From Cryptomeria japonica (Eukaryota; Streptophyta; Pinopsida; Cupressales; Cupressaceae), in contig NC_081409.1 in assembly GCF_030272615.1 (NCBI RefSeq), positions 18,230,260 through 18,294,259 on the forward strand: 64,000 bases of DNA, written 5' to 3'. Under the pieces are notes generated by a model that ran no database searches, was not told the origin of the DNA, and saw only the letters and a list, made by a program, of their open reading frames with translations. Below are positions 1 to 9,546 of this stretch, in pieces. Numbering within the stretch: position 1 is the stretch's first letter; each line of letters starts with the position of its first letter. A program made the translations under genes and the position numbers.

Positions 1-272
1 CTTCTCAGGTTGGCTTTAGATTCATTCAATTTTTCAACTTCTTCAACTAGGGCATCCATGTATGCTTCATCGGAAGAGCTATTTTTCAGTAAGTTCCATC
101 AGTTTCTCAACATGCTCTCTTCTCTTGGCCAAAGAGACTTTATACTTGACTTTGAGTTCATCATAGGCTCTCTCAGTCTGAGTGAGACAATGAGTAAGTT
201 CCCTCACACTATATTCCCCCATATCTCCTTCCAAGTGGTTAGACTTATAGAAAGGTTGGCTCTGATACCAAT
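1..272 (-). mobile_element. Internal 5' end of an LTR retrotransposon continuing off the left edge
   Basis: Read on the minus strand, this stretch follows the LTR at 273-1386 and starts with a primer-binding site at 258-270. It would be the leader and first gag bases of an element whose body lies outside the window. The minus-strand reading is rich in Glu, Lys and Leu codons, like the coiled-coil segment of copia-type Gag proteins, but no complete domain can be seen. The short plus-strand ORF here is the antisense of this region. Confidence 0.55.
258..270 (-). other. Primer-binding site, initiator-Met tRNA type
   Basis: The minus strand reads TGGTATCAGAGCC, two bases inside the LTR end. TGGTATCAGAGC is the usual complement of the plant initiator methionine tRNA 3' end used as primer by many Ty1/copia elements. 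It fixes the orientation of the element and the LTR boundary at 273. Confidence 0.85.
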
Positions 273-1386
273 TGATGAATACTAAGAGGGGGGGTGAATT
301 AGTATAACAAAAAATAATGTAAGAAAACTCTTAAACAATATAGCAGATAACCGGTGCAGCAGATTCACTAATAAATCATTAAGATAAATGCAAACCAAAT
401 AGCAAACAAAGCATTCACCCACAAAAGCACAATCACCATAACACAAGATATTTGACGTGGAAACCCAAATGGGAAAAACCACAGTGAGCATAAACTCACA
501 AGTAACTATCTGCAGAATAGTAACCAAATTGGTTAAGGTCATACAATGTTCTTCACCAGATCAGATCCCGTTAGGAATCTAGATCTCTGTTAGGAGATAA
601 GTCCTGTTAAAGACTACCCATTAGAGGATTTAAGATCCACAGTTGTGAACAACCTTGTTAGAGGATTTACAAAGGCTTTGTTGAGCCTACCCGATTAAGG
701 GCTTTAGACTTGTCAAAGATGTATGTAATCAACAAGTGAATGATCTAGATAAGCACAGTATGCTTAATTAGATCCTTGATAGCTCCTTGTTAATGCATTT
801 TAGCATTACTTCAGTCTTCTATATCTGTACACTCTATCTCTTCACACAGACCTAATCTTCTCTTCAATGATCGCACATAATAACCTTCCCTTTTTTGTGT
901 CACATACAAAACCTAGACATGATGTCCTTATAAAGAAATATGATTTCATGTCGGTCCAATAAGATTAGACTACAAGTTCCTAGGTACAGTGCATCTAGAC
1001 ACATTTGGTAACATGACAAAAAAACACCGCCAAAGTGTCGGTGGATGATAACTCATCACAAATATGTATCGATTAATACAATATATCGATTACCGGTTGT
1101 CGAAAATGAAGACTGGAAGATCGTAGCGTTCCAATCAAAAACTGACTACTGCTCGGGTCCTTCGTTCTGCTTGAGATCCTCATACCACTTGGGGTCTTCA
1201 TACCGCTTGGGGTCTTCAGTCAATCTGTGACTGGTAAAGCATCTTCTGCAAAATACCAATAGTCTAAAGACTACACATTCAATGGCATACAATACCGGTT
1301 GGAAAAACTATCGGTTGAGCATAACTCATACATCAAGTAAGTGTGTGTCCATCAATGACAATCAAAACATCATCAAAATACTAACA
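273..1386 (-). mobile_element. 5' LTR (family A) of a minus-strand LTR retrotransposon
   Basis: On the minus strand this 1114-bp block begins TGTTAGTATTTTG and ends just before the PBS after a CCCCCCCTCTTAGT tract. A second copy of the family lies at 59956-61109 in the same orientation, and comparing the two sets the boundaries. Near the U3 end, 1150-1225 holds short tandem repeats with core CCCAAGCGG (minus strand). The LTR interrupts the antisense plant-mobile-domain pseudogene that resumes at 1387. The second end of this element is outside the window, so no target-site duplication can be tested. Confidence 0.8.
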
Positions 1387-2720
1387 AATTTATCATGCAG
1401 AGTAGATATCTCATTGGTCGGACTCTCCTTACATTGTTGAGTGACAGTTGATTAGTCGCATTCTTAGACAGTTTGGTATCATCCAGCCTATGCCTACTAG
1501 TGTGATGATATATGCTCAGCAATACATAGATAGGTGAGATTGGGGACCTTCCTTGTCATTTTGAGATTACTCGCGTAGAGTTTCTTGCTACTCTGAGAGT
1601 GGCTTATGATATGAGATTACACATTCTTGATCCTGGGGTTACTACAGATTATGCTCAGTAAATACTAGCTCATCCATTTCCTCGTATTACTGATCTAGTA
1701 GATCCTCCTCCCACCTCAGGAGATGAGGATGATGATTCAGATGATCTAGGTGTGAGGAGACATAGATAGAGATGAGAACTCAAAGTTGCTCATGAGGCTG
1801 GGGGAGATGGAGATGAGGGTGGGGATGGAAGTGGTGGTGGTAGGAGACTTGGACGGAGAGGAGGTCGTTTGAGAGTTCGTGGAGGACCGTTTGGACCAGT
1901 TGGCAGGATTGGGAGACCACGACCTATGGGTGGGAGGAATGTTGGATAGATTCAGAGGGATCATGGCAGGGAAGGTATGAGATCATCGAGAGGGTTGCCA
2001 TTAACAGGAGGAGGCAGGGTGACTAGACTGGATGGGGGTTGTGGGAGAGGCATTGATTTTGGTCAGATCTAGCTAGACCCTAGGGTTATTGCAGCTCATG
2101 GTGGAGATGATGAGGATCCAGAGGATGATGTTCCCCTTATTAGATGACAGGTTATGAGAGCTACTCGAATAGATATTCCAGCAGTTAGATAGAGTGGTGG
2201 TGTGGAGGGGATTGGGGTTCATGCACCACAACAGGATTTGCCAGAGCAGGATGTACCAGTGCATGATATGCTAGAGCAGGATGCACTAGAGCATGATGTG
2301 CCAGAGCAGGAGACCATTGATAGTCTTAAAGAACAAATTGATCAGCTTCGAGAATAGGTGCAGACTATCATGGTTGAGAGGGATAGAGTTGTTAGGAGAC
2401 AACAGGATACTTAGGGCCTTCTTGATCATATTCAACAGGTTGGATCAAGTACTCTCTTGGCTGACACTATTAGAGCATTAGTTCGGGTTGGGAAGGAGAC
2501 TTCCCACTTGCGATGATGATATGAGGAGGCAGTTATAGAGATCCAGAGAGTAGGTAGTTATCATACCACCGTGTTGATGGATACTAGCAGTGATGGGGTC
2601 ATGGGACCTCCTCAAAGGAGTGGTGATCATGGGAGACAGGTATTTTGAGGATCTTCTCGCCCACAGCCACAGACATGGACAGAGTCAAGTGGTAGTGGTA
2701 CAGGACAACCGTGACTTGAT
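1387..2720 (+). pseudogene. Degraded plant-mobile-domain (PMD-like) antisense ORF, C-terminal part
   Basis: The plus-strand reading shows a diverged stretch like the end of the transposon-derived plant mobile domain (RQFGIIQPMPTSV, then AQQYIDR). It is followed by an acidic run, a Gly/Arg-rich region (GGRRLGRRGGRLRVRGG at about 1840-1885) and a coiled-coil-like tail. The frame from about 1740 onward holds many TAG/TGA codons, most of which would be CAG or CGA before a C-to-T change. Relative to the minus-strand Tat-type element (LTR at 9547-10753) it is antisense and lies downstream of the pol position. That is where Tat-lineage elements are known to carry an extra antisense ORF. The N-terminal part is cut off by the LTR at 273-1386. 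The family call rests on weak motif similarity plus position and on the better-kept homologue at 55560-57650. Confidence 0.5.
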
Positions 2721-4480
2721 TTGAAGGCACTTGTATTATTTATTTGATATCATTGTATACTTGGACTTTTATTGTTTTAAGATGATCTATATGCAGACAT
2801 GGATTCTATATGATGATGATCTTTATTATGTTACTCTATTTGATGATGATGCTTTATATGATGATGCAATGATAAATGCTTTTGTTGATTTTTGATTTTG
2901 ATGATCTTGGATGCAAATAAAAATGATTACTAATTTAAATGATATGTAAATGATGCAAATGCAATGATCTATATGGAAATGTAAATGAATGATTGCTTTA
3001 ATGCTTATGATGATGTAAATACAAATGATCTACATGAAATATTTTTGATTTTATATGTAATGTTCATGAATCTAAGTGTAAAGATGCAACTAAATAATCA
3101 TTAATGAAATGATAATGCAAATAATAATGATGATACACTACATGATGAATGAAATGCACTTAATTGAATGCAAATTAATGCAATGATTTATATACAACTA
3201 AATGAAATGGATGATGATTAAAAAGATTCTAAAAATGAATGCACCTACAATGATTAAATGCAAATTGTTTTTGTTTGTCCAAGTATACTCAATCTTTATT
3301 TATGATTGTTGATCTGTTAATGAAATGATATGCTTATAATGCAACTAACCATGAATGCTTATAATGCAGATGAATAATGAGCTAATGAAATGATCTATTT
3401 AAAAATGATACTGCCATTCTTCATATGTTATCTTGTAGCAGTGCTTGATTTCATCATTGAGCTTTAAAATGTTGTAAGAAAATATAATCAACTCGACATA
3501 ATGATTCAAGATGACCTGAGTATTCCTTACATGAATTTTGATATAGCAAGTTAATACAAGCAACTTGATATAATGGATCAAGTTGACTTGAGTATTGCTT
3601 GTAGAACAGACAAGGAGTATCTCCTTTCATGCATGACTTGGAACATCCTCCTTGATCTTTTGTCGATCATATCCAGAGACAAGTTCATACCGTAGTAATA
3701 GATAAACCACATACAACAACCAAAGAAAAATAATCATGCCCCATCATAGCTTCTCTAGTCATGGACATCCCTGAGTCACATAGAGTACATGATTAGCAAT
3801 AAAATCAAGATATAAACATTGAATCTTACATGTCATTCACATGTTCTTATGGTCATTAACTGATATAATCATCTTGATGAATGATCTTTAATAATCCTTT
3901 ATTACTTGTTGATCGATTCTTCAATTTCTGAGTTTCATGATTTAGTTGTTGATGAAATGCCTTGATTTTTGTTGCTTTGTTGCTCGTTATCTATTTCAAA
4001 ACCCTAGGTGTTTTTGGTTTTTCTAAGTTTTTCGAATGTTTTGGATTTTTCAAAGATTTCGGAAGATCACCTTAGCAAAAGGAATTAGGATTTTGCCCCC
4101 AATGGAAACAAAAATTTATAATGGATGTATGAATTGATCAAGATCCAAAACATGGCAGGATACAAATGCAGATATGATTGATTTTGATAAAATCTAAAAC
4201 AGTGACTACAACAAGTATGTCAAAGATTGATAATTGTTGGTAAGTTGCATATTTCTTGCTAAATGGTTTAGAGAAATGGATGCGAAAGATAGAATGGATA
4301 AGCTAAGATATATGGAACTGATAGATGCGATAAGATGGAGTGAATAGGTGCGCAAAGTGATCTCATATATGGAGGAGCTTACTTTTTAGATAGCGCCTGT
4401 TTACTAAGTTCTTACCATCTAAATTTATTGCATATTTTGATTTGTTTTTGTTTTTCCTGATTTTTGAGAGATGAAACATG
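2721..4480 (-). mobile_element. 3' untranslated region of the minus-strand Tat-type element
   Basis: No gene is seen. From 2750 to 3400 the DNA is low-complexity, built of ATGATG/AAATGA words. On the minus strand, 3400-3620 aligns by eye with 54855-55060 of the plus-strand Tat element (shared stretches around CTTGTCTGTTCTAC and TATCAAAATYCATGTAAG). The segment at 4380-4450 aligns with 54220-54280 (shared word AGGCGCTAT). This marks the block as the conserved post-pol region and shows that pol should have ended just above 4480. Confidence 0.6.
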
Positions 4481-6401
4481 TCCTGCCATCAATTGATAAA
4501 GATAAGACTACCCAGAAAAAATTAAATCCAGCAGTCATACTGATCTATGTCATTGTTTTGATTTGTTCGATGATTGATAAGAATGTTTGGTTTCAAAGAG
4601 TGAGTACCCTGTGTAAGACCGTTATGTCTAGTTTCAAGTGTGCCTATCCTTGTATAAGACATGTTGATGTTGATAGATGGATTGATTAACAAGACATGTG
4701 ATCAGTTTGATTGCAGACTTCAATAGTTTTCCTTTTGTTGATATGATTTGATGGATGGTCAATGTTGTCATGCTTTGATTTTCAACTTTTTATTTGATTT
4801 TGTCGATTTTTTTTAATTTTTAGTTTTTGGACATTTTGTGATTTTTTTTTATTTATTTATTTTGTTTGAGCTTTTTGGATTAGAAGAAAGATGTATTTGG
4901 TTGCCCCAATGTATAGCAAGACAAGGAATGGATGAATTGATGATTGAACCATTGAGGTGGAAATGGATAGGAGAAAGATGAAAGTAGCTTATGAGGATAC
5001 ATGTCAAGAGCTTCTTAAAATCATTTTTTTTTGTCCTTAGTTTTGATCAAGATCAATGATGGAAAAGGGGATATGGATGGATAGGATATGTATAGGAGAA
5101 AGATGATCATAGATAGTGATAGATGGTGGAAGAAATGAATAGTTAGGATATATGGTATAGATTAGCATGAAGCAAGATCGTAGATAGCACTGGATGAATT
5201 TAGATAGGGTAATGGATACTAGAGGAAGGATAATAGGAGATGTGGTATGAAGAATAGAGTGGATGAAACTTTGACCCCAAGTATAAAAGTCTCCATTTGT
5301 AAAGAGGTGATATGTAAGATTGTCACAGTATTTAGCACCACCTGAATAAGTGTTCCTGAACTTTTCAAAGATAGAGACCCAACCCACACTCAGAACCTCT
5401 GATAAATTCAACCAAACATATCTAGCATCTAGGAAATAGACTCAAAAGGGAAGAAGAAACCCAAACTGGATCAAGGTACTTAGTCTTTGATTACCCATGT
5501 GTGTGCAATTGGGTTCATTCTAGCTCATATGATCATTGTAATCTTCGGAATCCAACGTGGCTAGCTACATGAGTTATCTTGACTTCAAAAGTATCTTGGA
5601 TAGAGCTTCGCTATCAGCAAGCGTTCATAGATCCAACAAGGTTATTGTTGTAATATCACAAATATTGCTCCATTGCTAGCCAGGCCTCCATAGCCCGACG
5701 GAGTTACTTGTATATTCCCATAGCCAAGCTTTTGATATTTTATTTTTTTTCTTATTTTGGATATTTATTTTCCTGATCATGCTTTGGATCTTTTGATATT
5801 GTCTTTTTCTTTTCTTATTTTGATTGCAGTGGCTTGTAAGTAATGGAACTTACATGGATTTGATAATTACAGTGGTGTTGAAGCAAGATTTTAGATTTTT
5901 CACTAGCCATATCTTCGACTAAGAGATCACAATGATTTAGAACAATTGATTAAGAGTATGAGATATAGTAATCAAAAGATGTCAATACCAAAATACAATA
6001 AGTGGTTCTTTTATAGATTGAGTGTGTATCCCAGCCAAAAGATAATGTTAAAGAGGAACAACCTCAGATTCTGAAGTGTATCATGAATAGATATATAGGA
6101 AAAGGACTGAACATGGGATTCGAGCATGGGCAAGCATGTGACAAAATGACACAAATGCCTATTTCATAGATGATGAATTTATGCAAAGGATTGAAAGAAA
6201 GGGACGGAAGGATAGAAAAGAGGTGTTGGATAATAGATAGAATGTTTGAAGATTTGTGCGAGGATAGATGGAAATGTATTCAAGATGAGTGTTGGCACAC
6301 AACTTAAGAAGTGATGAAGAGATGGAGGAAAATTGAATTTTGGGACATAAGAACCCAAAATAGATAAAGAAAATGATGGAAGAATAATTTTGAAAAGATG
6401 T
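4481..6401 (-). mobile_element. Non-coding filler in place of pol in the minus-strand Tat-type element
   Basis: No RT, RNase H or integrase motif is visible in any frame. The intact relative has about 8 kb of gag-pol in the equivalent interval. The open frames here, including one of 124 codons at 5037-5411, show no known motif and have ordinary AT-rich composition. I treat the stretch as replacement or decayed sequence. Confidence 0.5.
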
Positions 6402-7100
6402 TTAGATAGTTGTTTGAAAGAATTTCAAAGGTGCGTGCCTTTGTTGATCTTTCTTATGGATCATTTGAGGTGATGGAATGGTGGATGGAGGGAAGTAAGG
6501 ACCCAAGATGGATGGAAGGGATGGAGAGTTTGAATTTGGAATGAAAGGACCTAAAATGGATTTGGAGGATGAAAAGTTTGACTTTGGAATGAAAGGACCT
6601 AAAATGGATTTGGAGGATGAAGAGTTTGACTTTGGAACGAAAGGACCTAAAATGGATTTGGAGGATGAAGAGTTTGACTTTGGAATGAAAGGACCTAAAA
6701 TAGATTTGGAGGATGAAGAGTTTGACTTTGGAATGAAAGGACCTAAAATGTATTTGGAGGATGAAGAGATTGACTTTGGAACGAAAGGACCTAAAATGGA
6801 TTTGGAGGTGGAAGATTTTTCTTGATCTTGATCTTGACTTAGAGTAGGATCATTTGAGTTTGTGCTTTTCTCTTGATTTTGAATCAAATTAGTGAAGGAC
6901 ATGGAAGGGATATCATGTTCTTGCTTAGGAGGTAGATGTTGAATGGGACTATGCTCTTGAGAGAAAAGGGGATCATCATGGATGGAATACCAAAATTTTA
7001 GGGGATCATCATAAGATTCTTGATAGGTAGGATCTTGATAAAAAATGGGATTAGATTGGAGAGCCATGATATCTTGATCTTGATTTAGGCTAGGAATCAT
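6402..7100 (-). CDS. 232-residue Ser/Gln-rich protein with a 16-residue tandem repeat (non-autonomous element ORF)
   Basis: I do not recognise a family. The minus-strand ORF starts MIPSLNQDQD. Its first ~100 residues are rich in Gln, Asp, Ser and Pro, followed by about six copies of a 16-residue unit of the form SKSILGPFIPKSNSSS and a short basic tail. No signal peptide, membrane segment, zinc finger or enzyme motif is visible. It lies on the sense strand of the Tat-type element, about 170 bp past the point where the leader still aligns with the start of gag in the plus element (46139). It therefore sits where gag should be. It is intact, unlike almost every other element ORF in the window. 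The repeat unit is a multiple of three, so the opposite strand (6508-6825) is also open. The sense call rests on element orientation, the ATG and the greater length. It may not be translated. Confidence 0.4.
   Translation of the reverse strand: MIPSLNQDQDIMALQSNPIFYQDPTYQESYDDPLKFWYSIHDDPLFSQEHSPIQHLPPKQEHDIPSMSFTNLIQNQEKSTNSNDPTLSQDQDQEKSSTSKSILGPFVPKSISSSSKYILGPFIPKSNSSSSKSILGPFIPKSNSSSSKSILGPFVPKSNSSSSKSILGPFIPKSNFSSSKSILGPFIPNSNSPSLPSILGPYFPPSTIPSPQMIHKKDQQRHAPLKFFQTTI
6534..6822. repeat. 48-bp tandem repeat, about six copies
   Basis: The plus strand repeats a unit that begins TTTGGAATGAAAGGACC and runs 48 bp, with only a few substitutions between copies (for example AATG/AACG and GAAAAG/GAAGAG). 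The unit preserves the reading frame in the minus-strand ORF at 6402-7100. Confidence 0.9.
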
Positions 7101-7781
7101 TTCCTTTGAATAAGCTTTTTATTTTTCAAGTCACAAGGATGGTCACATGAGTGATCAAAGTTTTAGTTTAGATAGGTTGATATTGTTGACTTGATGGATA
7201 CTTCATTTTGGATACTCAAGCTCACTAAGTTGAATAGAGGGTTTGCTCGATAGGCCCCTATGACAAAGCATGTCAAATGGTATGGATAAAGTCTCTTGAT
7301 ATGGAAACTTGATTTGACTAACTTGAATACCTAGCTAGGTATTTTTATCATTGAGATAGTTGGATGATAAACTCTTGATCACTTGGTTTTATATTCCCCT
7401 AATCTTGTTGGATGAAAATATTGCCTAAACATAGTTGAAAAGTTGATAACCACCTCAAAAAAAAGTGCTTTGTTGGATTTTGAAATTCTTTTCTCTCTAA
7501 GATTGCTTTTTGTTCTTTGTTTTGAATTGATTGTTGTATTGGTTGATTTCCAAGGTATTTAAATGTTCATAACAAGAAGACATAGAACACATGAAAACAA
7601 TGATCATCTCTATGCTAAACATTGACTATATGTTTTTGTGAGGATATTTTCAAATCCCCAATGTTTTCACTGGTTTGATTTACAATAAAGGACACATCAA
7701 ATAGACACTTTATTCAAAGGTCATCAACAATATCATAGCCCACTAGTCTCGATACACCGTCAGCTCAAACAACCTTGTCAC

Positions 7782-7797
7782 CCCCTAGAGGGCGCCC
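7782..7797. promoter_or_regulatory. Conserved leader palindrome (possible RNA dimerisation site)
   Basis: The plus strand carries CCCCTAGAGGGCGCCC, which contains the perfect palindrome GGGCGCCC at 7790-7797. The same position in the plus Tat element (45154-45170) has two overlapping perfect 10-bp palindromes. Conservation of position and symmetry is seen directly; a role in genome RNA dimerisation is inference. Confidence 0.35.
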
Positions 7798-8334
7798 GTT
7801 TTTTGCCTTTTGCCAGAAATTAACCCAAAGAGAATTGCTTCACAGTTAGGTAGTTATCTTGGGAGATATATGGTGAGTAATCTTGGGGGTGGATTCTTCC
7901 CCACCCTTGCACTATGATATTGCCAATGTATGGCAACTAAATCGGCTCAAAGCTTCTACTTCTATGGTTTGTAGTAAGGATTCCGTTCAGCATGACAAAT
8001 GATAAACTCAATTAAGAGGCTTCCTAACCTTTAGAACAAAGGCTTTTCACATCACAAAGATACTAGGGGAAGGCTATCAAATACACACTTCCGTTGGAGG
8101 GGATTTTCATCAGCCTCCACATTTGATTATAGTGGGTTGGTAAACTTGGCGATAAAGTTGTTTCCCACTTGGGTTGTACCCTTCACACTAGCCCTTTTGA
8201 GGGTTCGGGAAGGCAGACCATCTAAAGGATTTAATGCTTGAAAGTAAAGAAAGCATAAAAGAGTGGGTTTGGCTTTTTTGGTCACCCAATTAAGGGGAGA
8301 GCATATACCTGCCACTTAAGACAAAGCAATCAAA

Positions 8335-8785
8335 GTTCTTTTTAACCTTTTCAAAGCAATTGTTGGCTGTCCTATTTGGAGATGTTGCTCCAACAAGCAT
8401 GGTGTTTATTTTAGCCCCACATAGCAAATGATTTTCTAAACTAGGAATCGGAAATCCTGGTCAACAAAAATGAAAATCGTTGCAAAAAAAATAGCTTGCT
8501 TTGTAAGAATGGACAAGTTGATTGTTCTTTTTAACTTGCAAAAAAAAAGATTGATTGTGCTTTTTACGTTTGCAAGAAAATGAAAGATTGTTGTTCTTTT
8601 TAGAGCCCAAAATTTGAGGTGTGAATCCCAACTGTGCAAGAAAGTAAATGTTTGATTGGTTGTTCTTTTTACCTTGCAAATGTGATTATTTTTAGAGCCC
8701 CAAAACAAGTGAGGTACTTTTTAGAACACCAAATTGAAAACTGAAGTTCTTTTTACCCAAAAGGAAATATGAGTTCTTTTTAACC
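8335..8785 (-). repeat. Interspersed GGTTAAAAAGAAC motif array in the leader
   Basis: On the minus strand the word (G)GTTAAAAAGAAC or GGTAAAAAGAAC recurs about eight times with irregular 30-190 bp spacing, at about 8335, 8524, 8551, 8594, 8662, 8715, 8745 and 8772. A matching array lies at 44096-44605 in the plus Tat element. Function unknown. Confidence 0.7.
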
Positions 8786-8905
8786 AACTTTGAAAAAGAT
8801 AGAAAAGAAATCACTAAATCCTAACTTAACTCCTCCAAATCTGCAAGAAACTGTTAGAAACCTGCAATAAAAAGAAGTCAGTGAAAATCCAAAACCTTAG
8901 GTGGG

Positions 8906-8950
8906 CTTCCACAAGCCTAATTTCAAATCGTGATTACAAATTTTTCACTC
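8906..8950. repeat. Direct repeat, copy 1 (partner at 9127-9171)
   Basis: CTTCCACAAGCCTAATTTCAA followed by a TGATTACAAATTTT segment recurs about 220 bp further on, directly after the hairpin at 9062-9127. Confidence 0.75.
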
Positions 8951-9061
8951 CTGATCCTGAAATGCCCTGAAATTTGACTAAGTCTTAAATTTGGAAGATC
9001 TTCCAAAAACTAGATTTTGCATTATAACTCCTAGAGGTCTGAAACCCCTCTCAAACATCCT

Positions 9062-9127
9062 GACAATATATATGGAATATAACTTAAAGTATAAGATACT
9101 TAAATGTTATATTCCATATATATTGTC
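9062..9127. repeat. Near-perfect hairpin with 22-bp perfect inverted arms
   Basis: The arms at 9062-9083 (GACAATATATATGGAATATAA plus C) and 9106-9127 are exact reverse complements. The 22-bp centre is itself partly self-complementary (AAGTAT / ATACTT). The whole could fold into one long stem. It could be a tiny foldback element or a structural part of the element RNA. No clear target duplication flanks it. Confidence 0.85.
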
Positions 9128-9201
9128 CTTCCACAAGCCTAATTTCAAGATTTGATTACAAATTTTGCACTTTGTTTCAAATGTGCTATCTTAGAGAACA
9201 T

Positions 9202-9420
9202 ATGCGCTAAAACAATTGTCAAATGCGTTAAACCATCTGTCAAATGCGCTAACTTGCATTACAAAAGCACTAACCTATGTTCAGAAGTGCTAACCTGTGA
9301 TACAAATGCGCTAACCTGTGATGCAAATGCATAGATTTTCAGACAAAAGCGCTAACCTACATGACATATGTGCTAACTTGTAATGCAAATGCGCTAACCT
9401 GTGATGCAAATGCGCTAACC
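9202..9420 (-). repeat. TTAGCGCAT (ATGCGCTAA on plus strand) motif array
   Basis: Exact ATGCGCTAA occurs on the plus strand at 9202-9210, 9244-9252, 9306-9314, 9389-9397 and 9410-9418, with several one-base variants between. Around 9290-9420 it forms a 21-bp tandem repeat. In element sense (minus) it reads TTAGCGCAT, the same orientation as the leader array of the plus Tat element at 45456-45800. Confidence 0.85.
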
Positions 9421-9525
9421 TATCGAATAAAAGTGTTGTCAGAATTCACACATGCATGAATCTGCTTTACAAATGTGTTAATTCTACTTTTTCAAGATTT
9501 TTAAAGGTATATGCAAGGTCCATGA

Positions 9526-9543
9526 GCCCCACGGTGGGCGCCA
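9526..9543 (-). other. Ty3/gypsy primer-binding site
   Basis: The minus strand reads TGGCGCCCACCGTGGGGC, three bases after the LTR end. TGGCGCC-type primer sites are characteristic of plant Ty3/gypsy elements. This sets the element orientation and its LTR boundary at 9547. Confidence 0.85.
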
Positions 9544-9546
9544 GAA

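Larger units (their letters stand above)
7101..9523 (-). mobile_element. Long leader (5' UTR) of the minus-strand Tat-type element
   Basis: This is the region between the PBS and the first ORF. On the minus strand, 7260-7330 aligns with 46085-46160 just around the gag start of the plus Tat element, and 7740-8460 aligns with 44500-45250. Within it are a palindrome (7782-7797), an array of GTTCTTTTTAACC words (8335-8785), a near-perfect hairpin (9062-9127) and an ATGCGCTAA array (9202-9420). Small ORFs here, such as those at 8436-8708, arise from the AAAAAGAAC words and are not genes. Confidence 0.7.

Noticed and set aside
5037-5411. 124-codon minus-strand ORF
   Set aside because: No motif, AT-rich composition and no conservation with the other Tat copy by eye; chance frame is likely.
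6508-6825. 105-codon plus-strand repeat ORF as a gene
   Set aside because: It is the reverse strand of the 48-bp repeats and antisense to the element; the minus frame is longer and starts before the repeats.
8436-8708. Lys/Thr/Asn-rich ORFs in the Tat leader
   Set aside because: Two frames of the same AAAAAGAAC motif array; repeated words, not a protein family.
9202-9420. CRISPR-like array
   Set aside because: Regularly spaced short repeats in plant retroelement DNA; words are degenerate, spacers are repeats themselves, and no cas-like genes or prokaryotic context exist.
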